Positions 54,263 through 64,000 of a DNA stretch of 64,000 nt are shown here, piece by piece. Below the pieces are notes generated by a model. It searched no databases and had not been told where the DNA came from. It saw only the letters and a program-made list of their open reading frames with translations. The position numbers and the translations under genes were made by a program. The number at the start of each line of letters is the position of its first letter. Position 1 is the stretch's first letter. The stretch spans positions 10,605,771 to 10,669,770 of the forward strand of contig NW_020654810.1 in assembly GCF_003589595.1 (NCBI RefSeq). The letters are read 5' to 3'. This DNA comes from Hyposmocoma kahamanoa. Its lineage: Eukaryota > Arthropoda > Insecta > Lepidoptera > Cosmopterigidae.

Positions 54263-55365
54263 ACTGGATAGTACTAATGGTTAACAGAAACCGAGAAAGA
54301 CGTGTCTTTTGTCGAATTATTAAGTAGATTTGTTAATAAAACGTAGTTTCACAGAATGGTATACTAGCATTTCAGGGTTTACAACGTAACATATTATATT
54401 TAATACATAATATTGCTATGTTTATATGTTTTATGTATTATGTGTATGTATTATTAATATTTGTAATTATAGGTATGTAGATATTCATGTTATATTTATC
54501 TGATTTTATAGTTTTTTAACACAAACTGGATTTTTTATTTTTTATTTTATTCTTAGTATTTCTTAATAAACTAATACGTCCACTGTCAAAAATTATCTTT
54601 ATAGATTTTAAGGCTTTCGTGGTTATTCACTAAATGATTATCACTAATTTCAGGCATCTTACCTATTCTCTTCTTAAATCGTGGTGTATAAATTTATATT
54701 TAGGAATTACATCATTGATAACTACAATATTTTTTACCTATTTATTGAATTTCTCATGTTTCATTAATTTTAGATGTTACCCGACGTTGTATTTTATTTT
54801 TTCCTTCTTATTCTGGAAACTTAATTTAAATCCACAATAAAACACAAACGAACGCACGATTTCACGAACCTACTCTGCTTCACAGGTTGTAAGAGTATTA
54901 AATTAAGCCCTCGTAAGAAATTTTTGTAACGGCATTGCTGAATATAAAGGAATTTATTTCTTGTGACATTCTTCAAAATCTATTTTAAGCAGTATTCGTT
55001 TGAAGATTTTTACTTGTAAGTTTGATACAATAGCGAAGCGGGTAAACGCTCTCCTTAAGCAATAACAACGTAAATTCATTTATGTATTTAGCATTTTTTA
55101 CATACTTGTATAGATAGTTGTATATAGTGTATGTTAATATACTTGTTAGTCTGTACCGGTACAATCATACAGTTTTGTATATTATAATATACAGACAATT
55201 TCTAATGAAGTAAATAAAATGTTTGTTACAACTACATAAATACGGGACAATAAATAGAATAGTAACAAATTGGAAGAGACAGTCTTAATGTTAAGCAGTA
55301 ATTTCTTCTAGACAAACTGTGGGTGAAAGAACTTTGTTTTATGATGTCAAGTGACAGGTGACGAA
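54263..55365. other. Non-coding AT-rich intronic stretch
   Basis: No gene or repeat recognised. Several ATTTATG/TATATT-rich runs. Confidence 0.4.
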
Positions 55366-55624
55366 CATGTCTAGTGGTGAGTGACACGTCTATACATAAC
55401 AGTTGCACTGCACTCAAAGTTTTAAATCGCAAAGATCTAAGGGTCGCTGCTACTGCATCCGTCGCCCTAATACATAAAGTTGTCAAGTCCCTTGTACTAG
55501 TTGTTCGATCAACACCTTACACCCTTCAAAACCGGAATGCAGTAATGCTCTCAATAGTGCTAAGCGGCAGAAATAGGTCAGGGGCTTTATTTACCTCGAC
55601 GAATTCTTTCACAAGGAACCCTAG
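55366..55624 (-). repeat. Repeat family A, diverged copy
   Basis: + strand: GAGTGACACGTCTATAC, GTTTTAAATCGCAAAGATC, CTGCTACTGCATCCGTCGCC, CAAAACCGGAATGCAGTAAT, GGCAGAAATAGGTCAGG, TTCTTTCACAAGGAACCC. Confidence 0.7.
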
Positions 55625-56092
55625 AGCTTCGTGTAATTGAAATAAAGAGCAATGAATTTCTTCCACGTACCATTAAAGTGATATATTACATCGAATATTC
55701 GTAATGTTCCAAGTATTTCTAGGAATGCTTAATCATTTACTCTTTTCTTGACAAAGGACTTTGTCGATATTTAATTAATCATATTTCTATTTGACAAGTA
55801 CCTCCGTTTGATCATATACTGAATGGACTACAGTTTGGAATTATTCCATCTGTCTGTAATAGCATTGGTTTCTATGATTTATAGGATTCCTATCAGCTTT
55901 TGACAGCCCATTTAGCTGTGAGTTGAAATTGATTTCAATCGAATTTTTGGCATAGGTTTCGATGCAGAAAGCATTTCCGATGGTCATCGTTCTTTCAAAA
56001 TGAAGAAAAAAGTATTGCTTAGATTCATGAACATTGACTTCGTAACTGTCGAAATACGTCTTGTGTGCTTAGCAAAACACATGTTTTTTTAA
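55625..56092. other. Non-coding intronic stretch
   Basis: Nothing recognised. Confidence 0.4.
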
Positions 56093-56172
56093 CGACTTCA
56101 AAAAAGGAAGAGGTTCTCAATTCGACTATATGTAGTTCCACGAACTTTTGAGGTCGGTTTTTTTAGTACTGA
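56093..56172 (+). repeat. Repeat family B, deleted copy next to family A
   Basis: AACGACTTCAAAAAAGGAAG, GGTTCTCAATTCGACTATAT, then directly ACTTTTGAGGTCGGTTTTTT. The middle of the family is missing. Confidence 0.6.
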
Positions 56173-56184
56173 CACTATTAGGGC

Positions 56185-56458
56185 CCCAGTGACGAACAAG
56201 TCGTGCGCCTGATTGCAAGCGACACGCCTGTCCATAGTAGTTCCAGTGCCACTCAGAGCTTTGAATCGCAAAGATCTGAGGGGCACTGCGACTGCGCCCG
56301 TCACGCTGAGACATAATTTGACAAGTCCCATGTGCTTGTAATTTTACTAGAACTCACCCTTCAAAACCGGAACGCAGTAATGCCCACATACCTACTGCTT
56401 GAGGGCAGAAATGGGTAGGGTGGTAGAACTTTTTCACTAGGAGCTCCGTTGCTACCAA
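56185..56458 (-). repeat. Repeat family A, nearly complete copy
   Basis: + strand: CAGTGACGAACAAGTCGTGC, CAAGCGACACGCCTGTCC, AGGGGCACTGCGACTGCGCC, CAAAACCGGAACGCAGTAAT, AGGAGCTCCGTTGCTACCAA. Confidence 0.8.
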
Positions 56459-56885
56459 ATGTGTTATGAAAATACGTTTGCACTATGTTTTGATATACGT
56501 ATTTACAATACAAAATACTTTGAAAATGTAAAATACGATATTTGACCTCATTTATTTAAAGTGCAATAATTACCACTAACCGAACACGAAAGTATTTGAA
56601 ATTTCAACTAGAAAACACTTTAATTGGTAATTCGAATACATATTTCAATTACAAATTCAAATACTGCCCAGCCATGCCTGTACGTCGTGTATAATATTCG
56701 AGTGATGTTAATGAACCTATACTCAATCATAAGGTTGAAATTAAAAAATCTTATTAGAAATATAACAATTTCTGAAATTCACTAAGTATTTTCTTTTTAC
56801 ACAGGCTAGATCACTCAATTTTTAAATCTTGTACAGAAAGAAATTATATCAACCAAGTATTTCCTATTAGCGCAACCATCGTGTA
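56459..56885. other. Non-coding intronic stretch
   Basis: Nothing recognised. Confidence 0.4.
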
Positions 56886-57050
56886 ATACTTAAAATTTAA
56901 GTGCCGACCATGTTGGACTGCCACGCAGAGGTCCCGGGTGCGATCCCTCGAATAATTTGGACGTTCTATGTCGGCGTTTTTAAGAACACAATGGGTGTTA
57001 CCTAACACGGGTGGTATACGCCTATGTATATACTGATCCTTTTAGGATCA
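56886..57050 (+). mobile_element. Degenerate SINE related to the 40128 copy
   Basis: AGTGCCGACCATGTTGGACT, GCAGAGGTCCCGGGTGCGAT (B-box region; compare GCAGAGGTCCCGGCTTCGAT at 40167). The later body has diverged. Confidence 0.5.
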
Positions 57051-57519
57051 CCTCGTTTTGTTAAATTTGCTGGGGATCGATGGCTTTAAGAGACCTTAGA
57101 TAAGTACTCTTGTTTGTCTCCGGCTTGAAAGTTTGTGACCTTTTGCCCGTTTCGCCTTCGGATTTTCACTAGTTTATATTTTGAACGGTGTTATGTTTCA
57201 ATCTTGCACAACCCGACCTTAAAAAGAATTCATGATGAGAGTTTAACGACGTATAAGAAAATGTATTCAGCTTCATTTGATTCTTTTTTAAGATTCAGTG
57301 AACGCAGATTTGAATTACGTTGTGATTCATATATATGTCGACGATGGTTACGACGATGTCAGTAACAAATTATCGTAATGACGACAAAACATTGTCGTAA
57401 ATATGTACCTAAATACGACGCTGAATTTTTTTTAACAATTTAAAGATTCCGGCGTTATTTTGCGCAAATTCATGGTAATAAAAATGGAAGTAAATTACTT
57501 TGCTACTCCGCGTAGCCAT

Positions 57520-57925
57520 TTATTTTATTATTATTTATATATATTTATTATATTTATATTTATTATTATTATATTTATTATTATTATCATTATCATTATT
57601 ATTCTTATTTTTTTTTTATTTATATACCCATCTGTATGTACATCTCACAGCCGGGCACAGGTTCCTCTCAGGTGAGTGTTTAGATAATAGTCCGCCATGC
57701 TGATACATGCAGAAGTCATACGATTTCCAATGGTTCTAAACCTGGTTCGATGTGCAAATTTCATTACGATGTTTTCTTTCACCGAAAAGATCATGTAAAT
57801 TTCGAATTAAATTTTGCACATAAATTCCTAAAAGCTCAAACCAAATTAGTGCGAGCCCGGATTCGAATCCACGGCCTCTGCTTGAGTGACGGTAGGGCAA
57901 ACCATTAGGATATCATGGCAGTCAA
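57520..57925 (-). mobile_element. Full-length tRNA-derived SINE, inverted, with long ATA/TTA tail
   Basis: Read on the minus strand: CCATGATATCCTAATGG (A-box region), CAGAGGCCGTGGATTCGAAT (B box), GAAAGAAAACATCGTAATG, AACCTGTGCCCGGCTGTGAG, then an A/T-rich microsatellite tail occupying about 57520-57620 on the + strand (ATTATTATT type). Short + strand ORFs over the tail are artefacts. Confidence 0.75.
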
Positions 57926-59213
57926 TTTTAGTATAAAATGAAAATAAATAAGACAAACGCAACTACAATCACAAACACCACCACTAAAAATATTCTCGAT
58001 GCGTGTTTCGCCGCCTTACGAGGCATCAAAAGGAGTTGTTGATTGTTCGACGCTCGGTCGAAGAAACATTTGTTGAACAAATTAACTGCATAAAAAATAT
58101 TTAAGGCAGCTATTTTGCACGATTTAGCCTTCTCTGGGTCCGCGATGTAGTAAAGTAACTTACTTAAATTTGTGTCAAGCCTTATTTGCATATTTATAGT
58201 ATTTGTGTTATCGCACCAATATGTGACTGGACCCAGATTTTGTAGATATGTGAAGAGAGTTTAAGGCACGCTCTGGCTTATTCTATGGCAGGTTGGGGAT
58301 TTACTCGTTTGAAAGGGCTATAAACCTACTTCGTCATGCAGGTTTTGTTACAATATTTTTATTTTCGTACGAAACTAAAATCTGATGAATTATTAAGTCA
58401 CGGAATGAAATGTTGTAATATACTTCAGGAAGGTTGTTAGTATTTTACAAATAGCCCTGTATATTTAATCCAATAAGTAACTATTATCCATTTACAGTTT
58501 TACACTGAGCTAGATTAATCAGATGCTGTATTATGCGCCAGCTGTCGCACCTAAATACGTCCCTATAAATTCTATAATACCAGTTTAGACACAAAACCAA
58601 GCCTGTCTGACCAAGTTTTTAAAATAAGATCTTGTGAAGGATTGCAAAGTCGATCTTAAAAAATAATGCTCTGAATTAAAAATACTTCAAAAAACCTTTT
58701 TCTACATAAAATTTTTTTCCGTTCTTTGTAATAATGATTTAACGAACAAAATGATAAGTTGTAATTTCGTTATTATACCTAGGTTCTTGTAGTAGTGCTC
58801 ATAGACAATTTACTAATGAAGTCATAAAAGAACGAACTTCGAGTTCCATTATGTAGCACTATATAATTACATAAAAGGTAATCTAATACATTGTACAAAA
58901 GTAGCTTTACGATACATCAATGCGTACAAATAGGCTTGTTTAAAATCACGTATGAATGCATGATAATGCCTGGTGACTTGACGTCATGTCGTCGGGAAGA
59001 CTATTATGCTGATCCTTTTAGGCTAAACGGATATTCCCCTGATGAGATTGTCTACCGTCTGGCTCGAGCGTCTGGTGCTGATAGCTTGTTAGCATGCGGT
59101 TTAACAAAATGGACGTACGTTCAGTAATTGTAGCAAAAGTCGTATATTTCAATTGTTCAGACATAACACTGTATAATGGTAGGTATAATATATAAAATTA
59201 TTTATTCTAGATA
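57926..59213. other. Non-coding intronic stretch
   Basis: A word shared with 51407-51440 lies at 58436-58463. A 78-codon ORF at 58891-59127 has no recognisable domain. Otherwise nothing seen. Confidence 0.35.
58979..58986. promoter_or_regulatory. CRE consensus octamer TGACGTCA in intron 4
   Basis: Exact match, about 2.7 kb before the last exon in the window. Not in a recognised repeat. Confidence 0.2.
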
Positions 59214-59221
59214 GTTAACAT

Positions 59222-59670
59222 ATTACTGTTGGGTAATTTTCCTAAAAATTTCAAATATAGTGGAAATTTTTCAGGATTTTTTTTTTTAAATTGGAAAAAT
59301 TTAAATTAATTCTAAGGATCACATTATGTGCTACGTTTAGAAAATATATGTTTTGAAGTTTTATTTAGCATGAATTATAAATAAAAGTGTATAGCTAAAA
59401 GCAAGTTAGAGTAAAACGAGATTTAAAATGATTGGACAACAGCGAAAAAAAAAAGAATTATTGATAAAATAAGTTTTTATAATGGCGCCATCGTTTTCGT
59501 TCAGTATCATCCACTTTTAACACGTGTCATCAGTCAAATCTGGAAAAATACAGAAAAAATATTCAAAAACTTTTTAGGATAATAAAAGGAAATAGGAATT
59601 TTTTGAAAATGTAAATTTTTTGAAAATGTAAATTTTTTGAAAATGTAAATTTTCCCATGACCCAACACTA
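59222..59670. mobile_element. Probable hAT-type MITE with imperfect 8-bp target duplication
   Basis: Flanks GTTAACAT (59214-59221) and GTTAACAC (59671-59678). Left end ATTACTGTTGGGTAATTTTC; complement of the right end TAGTGTTGGGTCATGGGAAA. The interior has three tandem 18-bp units of TTTTTTGAAAATGTAAAT at about 59595-59650. No ORF. Less certain than 20680 because the ends differ by a small insertion. Confidence 0.55.
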
Positions 59671-59678
59671 GTTAACAC

Positions 59679-60980
59679 ACACTAACACAATAAAATAGTA
59701 AATGTAATTAATAAATGTAATTATAAATAGATTTATGGACTTGATAAAAGTTGCTACTTGTTTTATTATCTTGAGACTGTAATTAAGCTTCATGCACTTT
59801 AAAAAATACGAACAAGAAAGTTTTTTAATTCTTTTAATTCTTTTAATGTTTCTTTCACCGTGCTTTCTAGTTGATGGATGACATTCTACGTCCTTTTCGT
59901 TATACTGTTATTTTACGTGTCTATCGCGTGCTCTCAGGCAATTTTTACGACTACGAGTAAGGGAAGTTCGTTACATTACAGTAAATTTGTTTACAATACC
60001 ATTACCGAATAACCAATACCGAAACCCCTTTGAGTATAAACTAGAAATTGTAACTTGCTGTTGGTAGTTGGAGCATACGAATAGATTTTATTTAGAATGC
60101 TCACAGTTTCCCAATATTCAAAGTTTGCTCTTCCATATAATGGTTTCGACATCGGTCGGGTAACAGCCTGCTAATGCAATACCTGTGTCGTTTTTCAAAA
60201 CAGTCCTTTTCAGTGGAGATTACGTATAAACCACTTACGTGAAAGTCCGCGCTAAGAGGATTACAGGTATCTTGTCGACGTAGGCATTTTATATCGTCTG
60301 CACGGCCCTGATCCCAAGAAATATCTCCCTTGAGGCCTATTATTACACAGCATACTTCGTACAGGCAAGGCAGTAATGGATCAGTTTTACTGACCCTGTT
60401 GAAAACTTAGTTTAGTTACCAACGGACAACTAGTACAATCTTGGTGTCACATATTGTGAAAGTAAAGGGAGACACTGTTACAAAATGCAAGATGAATAAA
60501 GCACTTTCTCCATATACAAATATTTTCCTACAATATTCAGTCACAAACAAGTAAGGCATTAAAAGCTGGTGAAAAGTATCCGATATGAATGTCCAGTCCA
60601 TACATTTTATTTTGTTAATTCGAACAACAGGCCGCGATTTTTAACAAAATCACTGTGCTGTAATGCTAAACGATGTCCGTAACACTTTATGCTGTAAGCT
60701 CTTATTTTTCGAATAATTGTCATCACACTAAACAATGAAAGCACTCTTTGTACGGTACAGTCAAACTTCACGTATTGTCAAAAGAAACAATGAGACGAGA
60801 GAATTGTGAAGATTTCAGTGTAATGTTATTAATGTTGTTAACTATTGGTATTTCGCAAATTCATTGATATTACAAGGACAAACTTTAAGACAGATATTTT
60901 GGTTTGTAAAATTTTACGGTGCGATATATATTTGAAAAATAAGATATGTAGATAGTAATATGTAGAATAAGTTATGTAGA
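59679..60980. other. Non-coding intronic stretch
   Basis: Nothing recognised. Confidence 0.4.
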
Positions 60981-61092
60981 TAATCTCAGTACAGAGTACT
61001 AAAAAACCGATCTCAAAAGTTTTATTGAAATCGGTTACCAGAAAGTGCGCAAACTCGGATTCATCCCCTAGCTTGCCACTATACGGGACTTG
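60981..61092 (-). repeat. Repeat family B piece
   Basis: AATCTCAGTACAGAGTACTA, CCGATCTCAAAAGTTTTATT, GAAATCGGTTACCAGAAAG, CATCCCCTAGCTTGCCAC. Confidence 0.6.
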
Positions 61093-61277
61093 ATACAGGA
61101 GATAATAAAAATCGGTTCTTACTACTCAAAGTATATTGAGAGAGAAAAACGCCTTGAATTGGAGAATAGCAAAATCAACCATTAAAATAATTGCTCCTTT
61201 TAATAAAATTTAGGCACTATTTATAAAAATGAATCTTCATGCGTGAACAGCCACGCTTAAAGGTGGATGATTTTCTT

Positions 61278-61440
61278 CTAAATTAAGTGGGACCACTATG
61301 GAGGTACCCTCTTTCCAACAAAAAAAGAATCAAGAAAATCGGTTCACAAATACCGGAGTTATCGTGTAACATACATACAAAAAAAAAACACAGTCGAATT
61401 GAGAACCTGCTTTTTTTTTCGTTAAGTTTAAGTCGGTTAA
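61278..61440 (-). repeat. Repeat family B piece
   Basis: GTGGGACCACTATGGAGGTA, GAAAATCGGTTCACAAATAC, GTAACATACATAC, GTCGAATTGAGAACCTGC, TTTAAGTCGGTTAAC. About 275 bp before the exon at 61715; together with 60981-61092 it could be one copy with an inserted spacer. Confidence 0.6.
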
Positions 61441-61714
61441 CAAAGAAATGCATGTTAGGAAGTACTCGGACAAAATGGAATAGGAAAATAGTATAATTTC
61501 CATGATTGCAGGTATGTTTTGAACAAAACCTTTTATTCGTTTGGTGGTTAAAAGCAATATTCGTCGCAAACACTTGTACGTGCCACCGTTTTTTATGAGC
61601 TGACTAGCGAATCGAACATGACAACGTTTGATATTGAAAAACAGATTTGAATTGTTTTTGTAGATTGTCTTTACCGATCGTAAAGCAAACGCTTATCGTA
61701 ATTTTTTGTTGCAG

Positions 61715-61826
61715 TATATTATTCGCTGACATTGTGGGCTTCACGGTGCTCGCATCGCAGTGCAGTGCGCAGGAGTTAGTAAGGTTGCTCAATGAACTCT
61801 TTGGAAGATTTGATCAACTTGCAAAC
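61715..61826 (+). CDS. rut: Adenylyl cyclase exon 5: C1a catalytic strand and helix
   Basis: Completes Ser273, then encodes residues 274-310. [20 protein letters not shown] holds the first metal-binding aspartate of the C1 half-site (D278), and [17 protein letters not shown] is the helix after it. The motif is diagnostic of class III membrane adenylyl cyclases. Acceptor TTTTTTGTTGCAG ends at 61714; donor AAC|GTAAGT begins at 61827, phase 0. The next expected words (DNHC and ILGDCYYCVSG) are not in the remaining 2.1 kb, so the gene continues to the right of the window. Confidence 0.96.
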
Positions 61827-62012
61827 GTAAGTGTTACATACTATTTTGTACACGTATGTAGGTTGAAACCTCAATTTCATGTTTACAACCAACATTAATT
61901 GAATTTACACTTAATCGCGTTAAAACAATCGACTTCAATCTAAGTATATAGATGTCGTTGGTAGAAACATATTGTTTTATATAGCAAGACGTTTCGGACG
62001 TGTTGCTGTATA

Positions 62013-62230
62013 AGGTAAATAGTCCCTTCAAGCCACAGACGTTACAACACGTCTCCGAAACGTCGAGGTAAATAGTCCCTCCGAGACCATGGACGTTGCA
62101 ACACGTCCGAAACATTGAGGTCCATTGTCCCTTCGAGACCACACACGTTGCAACACGTCCGAAACGTCGAGGTAAATAATCCCTTCGAGACCATGTACGT
62201 TGCAATGTGTCCGAAACGACGAAGTAAATA
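62013..62230. repeat. Tandem repeat, four units of 52-53 bp
   Basis: Units start at 62013, 62066, 62118 and 62170. Shared words: GTCCCTTCGAGACCA, ACGTTGCAACACGTCCGAAA, CGTCGAGGTAAATA. Just before it, GACGTTTCGGACGTGTTGC (61988-62006) is the inverse of part of the unit. Confidence 0.9.
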
Positions 62231-63128
62231 AAAAAATATACATGATTGTCCTGATATTAAATTCAAGTAATTTATGAAAACCGTGAAAGTTTAAATCACA
62301 CCATTTTTCGAAGCTTTACGCTTACTCGTACTTGCAGAAAGCATGTGTGTTAAGACAAAAAAGTGAGCTCGACACCTATAAACCTTGTCGAAGTAAACGG
62401 TCTTCTAGATGTCCTTCTTAACATGATAAAGTACCCCGTAATACAATCAAATATATCTTTATTTCATAGGTGAACAAATTACACTGTAAATCGTTCACGT
62501 TGATTGAAAATTCACGTTGATTAAAATCTACGTCTCACTTCTAATTTAGATTCCCCGAGAGAGAAAGAGAGGAATGAGTATGAGTACTCCAAAGGTTGCT
62601 CTTTGTTATTGAACATTTGTACTTTGTCATTTACAATATTTATTTCAAGATCGAAACAACCTGCAAGATTTTTGTCACCGTGGATTGTTGAAATAAAGTT
62701 TTTGTTTCACTATAGTTTTAAACCACTTAAATCGTAAATTTTGGGTAACCATGTATCAACCGGAATCTTATTAGAGAATCGTATACATTAAATGAATTTG
62801 TGACTTTGTGAAAACGACTGTCAAGAGTAACTAGCTGGTTTATTTTTATTCCTCATCTTATTATTATCATCACTTAATATTATCATAATATTATGTCTAT
62901 CTCTATTTTTTATTAAAAAAAACTCTTCTTAACTTAGTGTAAGTGTTAAATTTCTCTCTCAAAGGCACTCTAGCGTCCAGATTGTAACTTGCCCTAACCG
63001 CACGTTTGGGAAGGGCAGAGATTCAATTAATATTGAACCCCAAAGCAAAATGCCGTATGTCATTAAACTGTGAAAGTAGTTACGGAGCTAAGCTTTTTCG
63101 ATAACTTAGAGTTAGTGCATACACTCGG

Positions 63129-63423
63129 CGACTTTTAGTAGTAAGTAGTAGCGACGCAAATGCGCGTTCGTGAAACGCGCAACCGCGATGCGCGATAGTT
63201 TCTATGTTGAATAATTATGTACGATAAATGTGTATAGGTTTATGCACATTATTTTGTTTTACATTAAGTAAATAAATAACTTAAATAATTTAAAACGTGC
63301 ATCGCGTTTGCATCGCGTTTGTATCGAGTTTGCATCGTGTTTGCATCGCATTTGCATCGCTAAAAGTAGATGATGAGCGACTGCATCGCTACTGCGTCGC
63401 GTTTGCATCGCTGCTAAAAGTCG
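63129..63423. mobile_element. MITE-like element with GC-rich short repeats
   Basis: CGACTTTTAGTAG at 63129 and CTGCTAAAAGTCG ending at 63423 form inverted ends. Sub-terminal parts match as GCGACGCAAATGCGC against GCGTCGCGTTTGCATCGC. No ORF. Target duplication not defined. Confidence 0.55.
63299..63360. repeat. 11-bp minisatellite GCATCGCGTTT
   Basis: Five full units (63299, 63310, 63321, 63332, 63343) plus a partial one, with single-base changes. Inside the MITE-like element. Confidence 0.85.
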
Positions 63424-63575
63424 TCTTTTTTGAGGACCCTATTGGTATTAAACATTTAAAGCAATACTTAAAAATAAAACTGTATCTCCAAGGTTTACAT
63501 TTTCGATTATATGACGTTTGTGACCTATATACGCTTTTATCTGAAAATTGCTAATGTAAACTTAATTACTTTTTT

Positions 63576-63880
63576 AATATCAAGTGACGGGACGAACAAG
63601 TCGTACGGCTGATGGTGAGCTACACGCCTGTCCATAACAGTAGCACTGTCACTCAGAGCTTTAAATCGCAACTATCTGAGGGGCACTGTCAAAGCGCCCG
63701 TCACTCTCAGACATAAGTTGAAAACTGACAAATTGACAAGTCCCATGTGCCTGTAATTTCACCAGCACCCGACCCTTCAAATCCGGACCACAGTAATGCT
63801 GACATTACTGGTTGGCGGCAGAAATAGGTAAGGTGGCAGTGCCTCACTAACTCTTTCACAAGCTCTACTGCTACTAAATT
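63576..63880 (-). repeat. Repeat family A, complete copy
   Basis: + strand: T-run, AATATCAAGTGACGGGACG, AACAAGTCGTACGGCTGATG, CACGCCTGTCCATAACAG, GGGGCACTGTCAAAGCGCCC, GGCGGCAGAAATAGGTAAGG, ends AGCTCTACTGCTACTAAATT. A small local duplication (GTTGAAAACTGACAAATTG) is present. Confidence 0.85.
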
Positions 63881-64000
63881 CTCACATAGTTTGTTTTATT
63901 CTCATTAAGGAATATGGTAATAATCAGAGGTACCTATACAGAGGATTAGACGTACTTTAGAAATTGGTCACATCGTCGCGACTCGTCGTAGGAAAATTAG

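Larger units (their letters stand above)
32955..61714 (+). other. Adenylyl cyclase intron 4 (28,760 bp)
   Basis: Donor AG|GTCAGT, acceptor TTTTTTGTTGCAG, phase 2. Very long and full of repeats in both orientations, plus an assembly gap. No other host gene recognised. Confidence 0.85.
61827..64000 (+). other. Adenylyl cyclase intron 5, start only
   Basis: Begins GTAAGT. Contains a 52-bp tandem repeat, a MITE with an 11-bp minisatellite and a copy of repeat family A. 62240-63120 has nothing recognisable apart from a short GA-rich run near 62560. No further exon found before the window ends. Confidence 0.85.

Noticed and set aside
57460..57703. Ile/Leu/Phe-rich ORFs resembling membrane proteins
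   Set aside because: They are translations of the ATTATT microsatellite tail of an inverted SINE.
58891..59127. 78-codon ORF with fairly complex composition
   Set aside because: No family recognised; lies in an intron with no supporting signals.
1..64000. CRISPR array, prokaryotic operon, phage or toxin system
   Set aside because: No regularly spaced repeats with unique spacers and no bacterial gene structure; introns and element types show an insect nuclear genome.

Overview
The window looks like a piece of a moth or butterfly (Lepidoptera) nuclear genome. It is AT-rich, has very few protein-coding bases, and is packed with decayed transposable elements of kinds common in that order: tRNA-derived SINEs with GAT-repeat tails, CR1/Jockey-like LINEs, a Penelope-like element, a mariner and several small hAT-type elements. 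Spliceosomal introns rule out a prokaryote. One assembly gap of 400 N lies at 45511-45910.

The only host gene I can support is on the + strand: the 5' part of a membrane-bound adenylyl cyclase, best matched to rutabaga / type 1 Ca2+-calmodulin-responsive adenylyl cyclase. Coding blocks are at 16490-16705, 16787-17119, 30994-31143, 32836-32954 and 61715-61826. Together they encode 310 residues: a cytosolic N-terminus, six membrane segments (M1), the linker helix and the beginning of catalytic domain C1a up to the metal-binding Asp motif and the helix after it. Splice phases join without breaking the frame. The rest of C1, M2 and C2 lies beyond the right edge. Introns are about 81 bp, 13.9 kb, 1.7 kb and 28.8 kb, and a fifth runs off the window.

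Layout: 1-16436 is upstream or 5'-intron DNA with a gypsy remnant (68-1320), SINEs, two diffuse repeat families, a hAT-type element (6858-7309), a Penelope-like remnant (12470-13730) and a LINE 3' half (13970-15190). Intron 2 (17120-30993) holds a foldback element, a hAT-type element with an exact 8-bp target duplication (20680-21776), a SINE and a nearly full LINE with an uninterrupted 983-residue EN-RT frame (23655-26606). Intron 4 (32955-61714) holds many copies of a 300-bp retroposon-like family, a mariner with a retroposon inserted in it (43240-44666), a GC-rich minisatellite beside the gap, and a minus-strand LINE split by a Tc1-like element (48780-51345). Intron 5 begins with a 52-bp tandem repeat.

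I see no CRISPR array, operon, rRNA or functional tRNA gene. I did not find an undescribed biological system. The most informative points are the in-frame 81-nt intron in the first coding exon, the upstream ORF, the nested insertions with readable target duplications, and the intact LINE reading frame.
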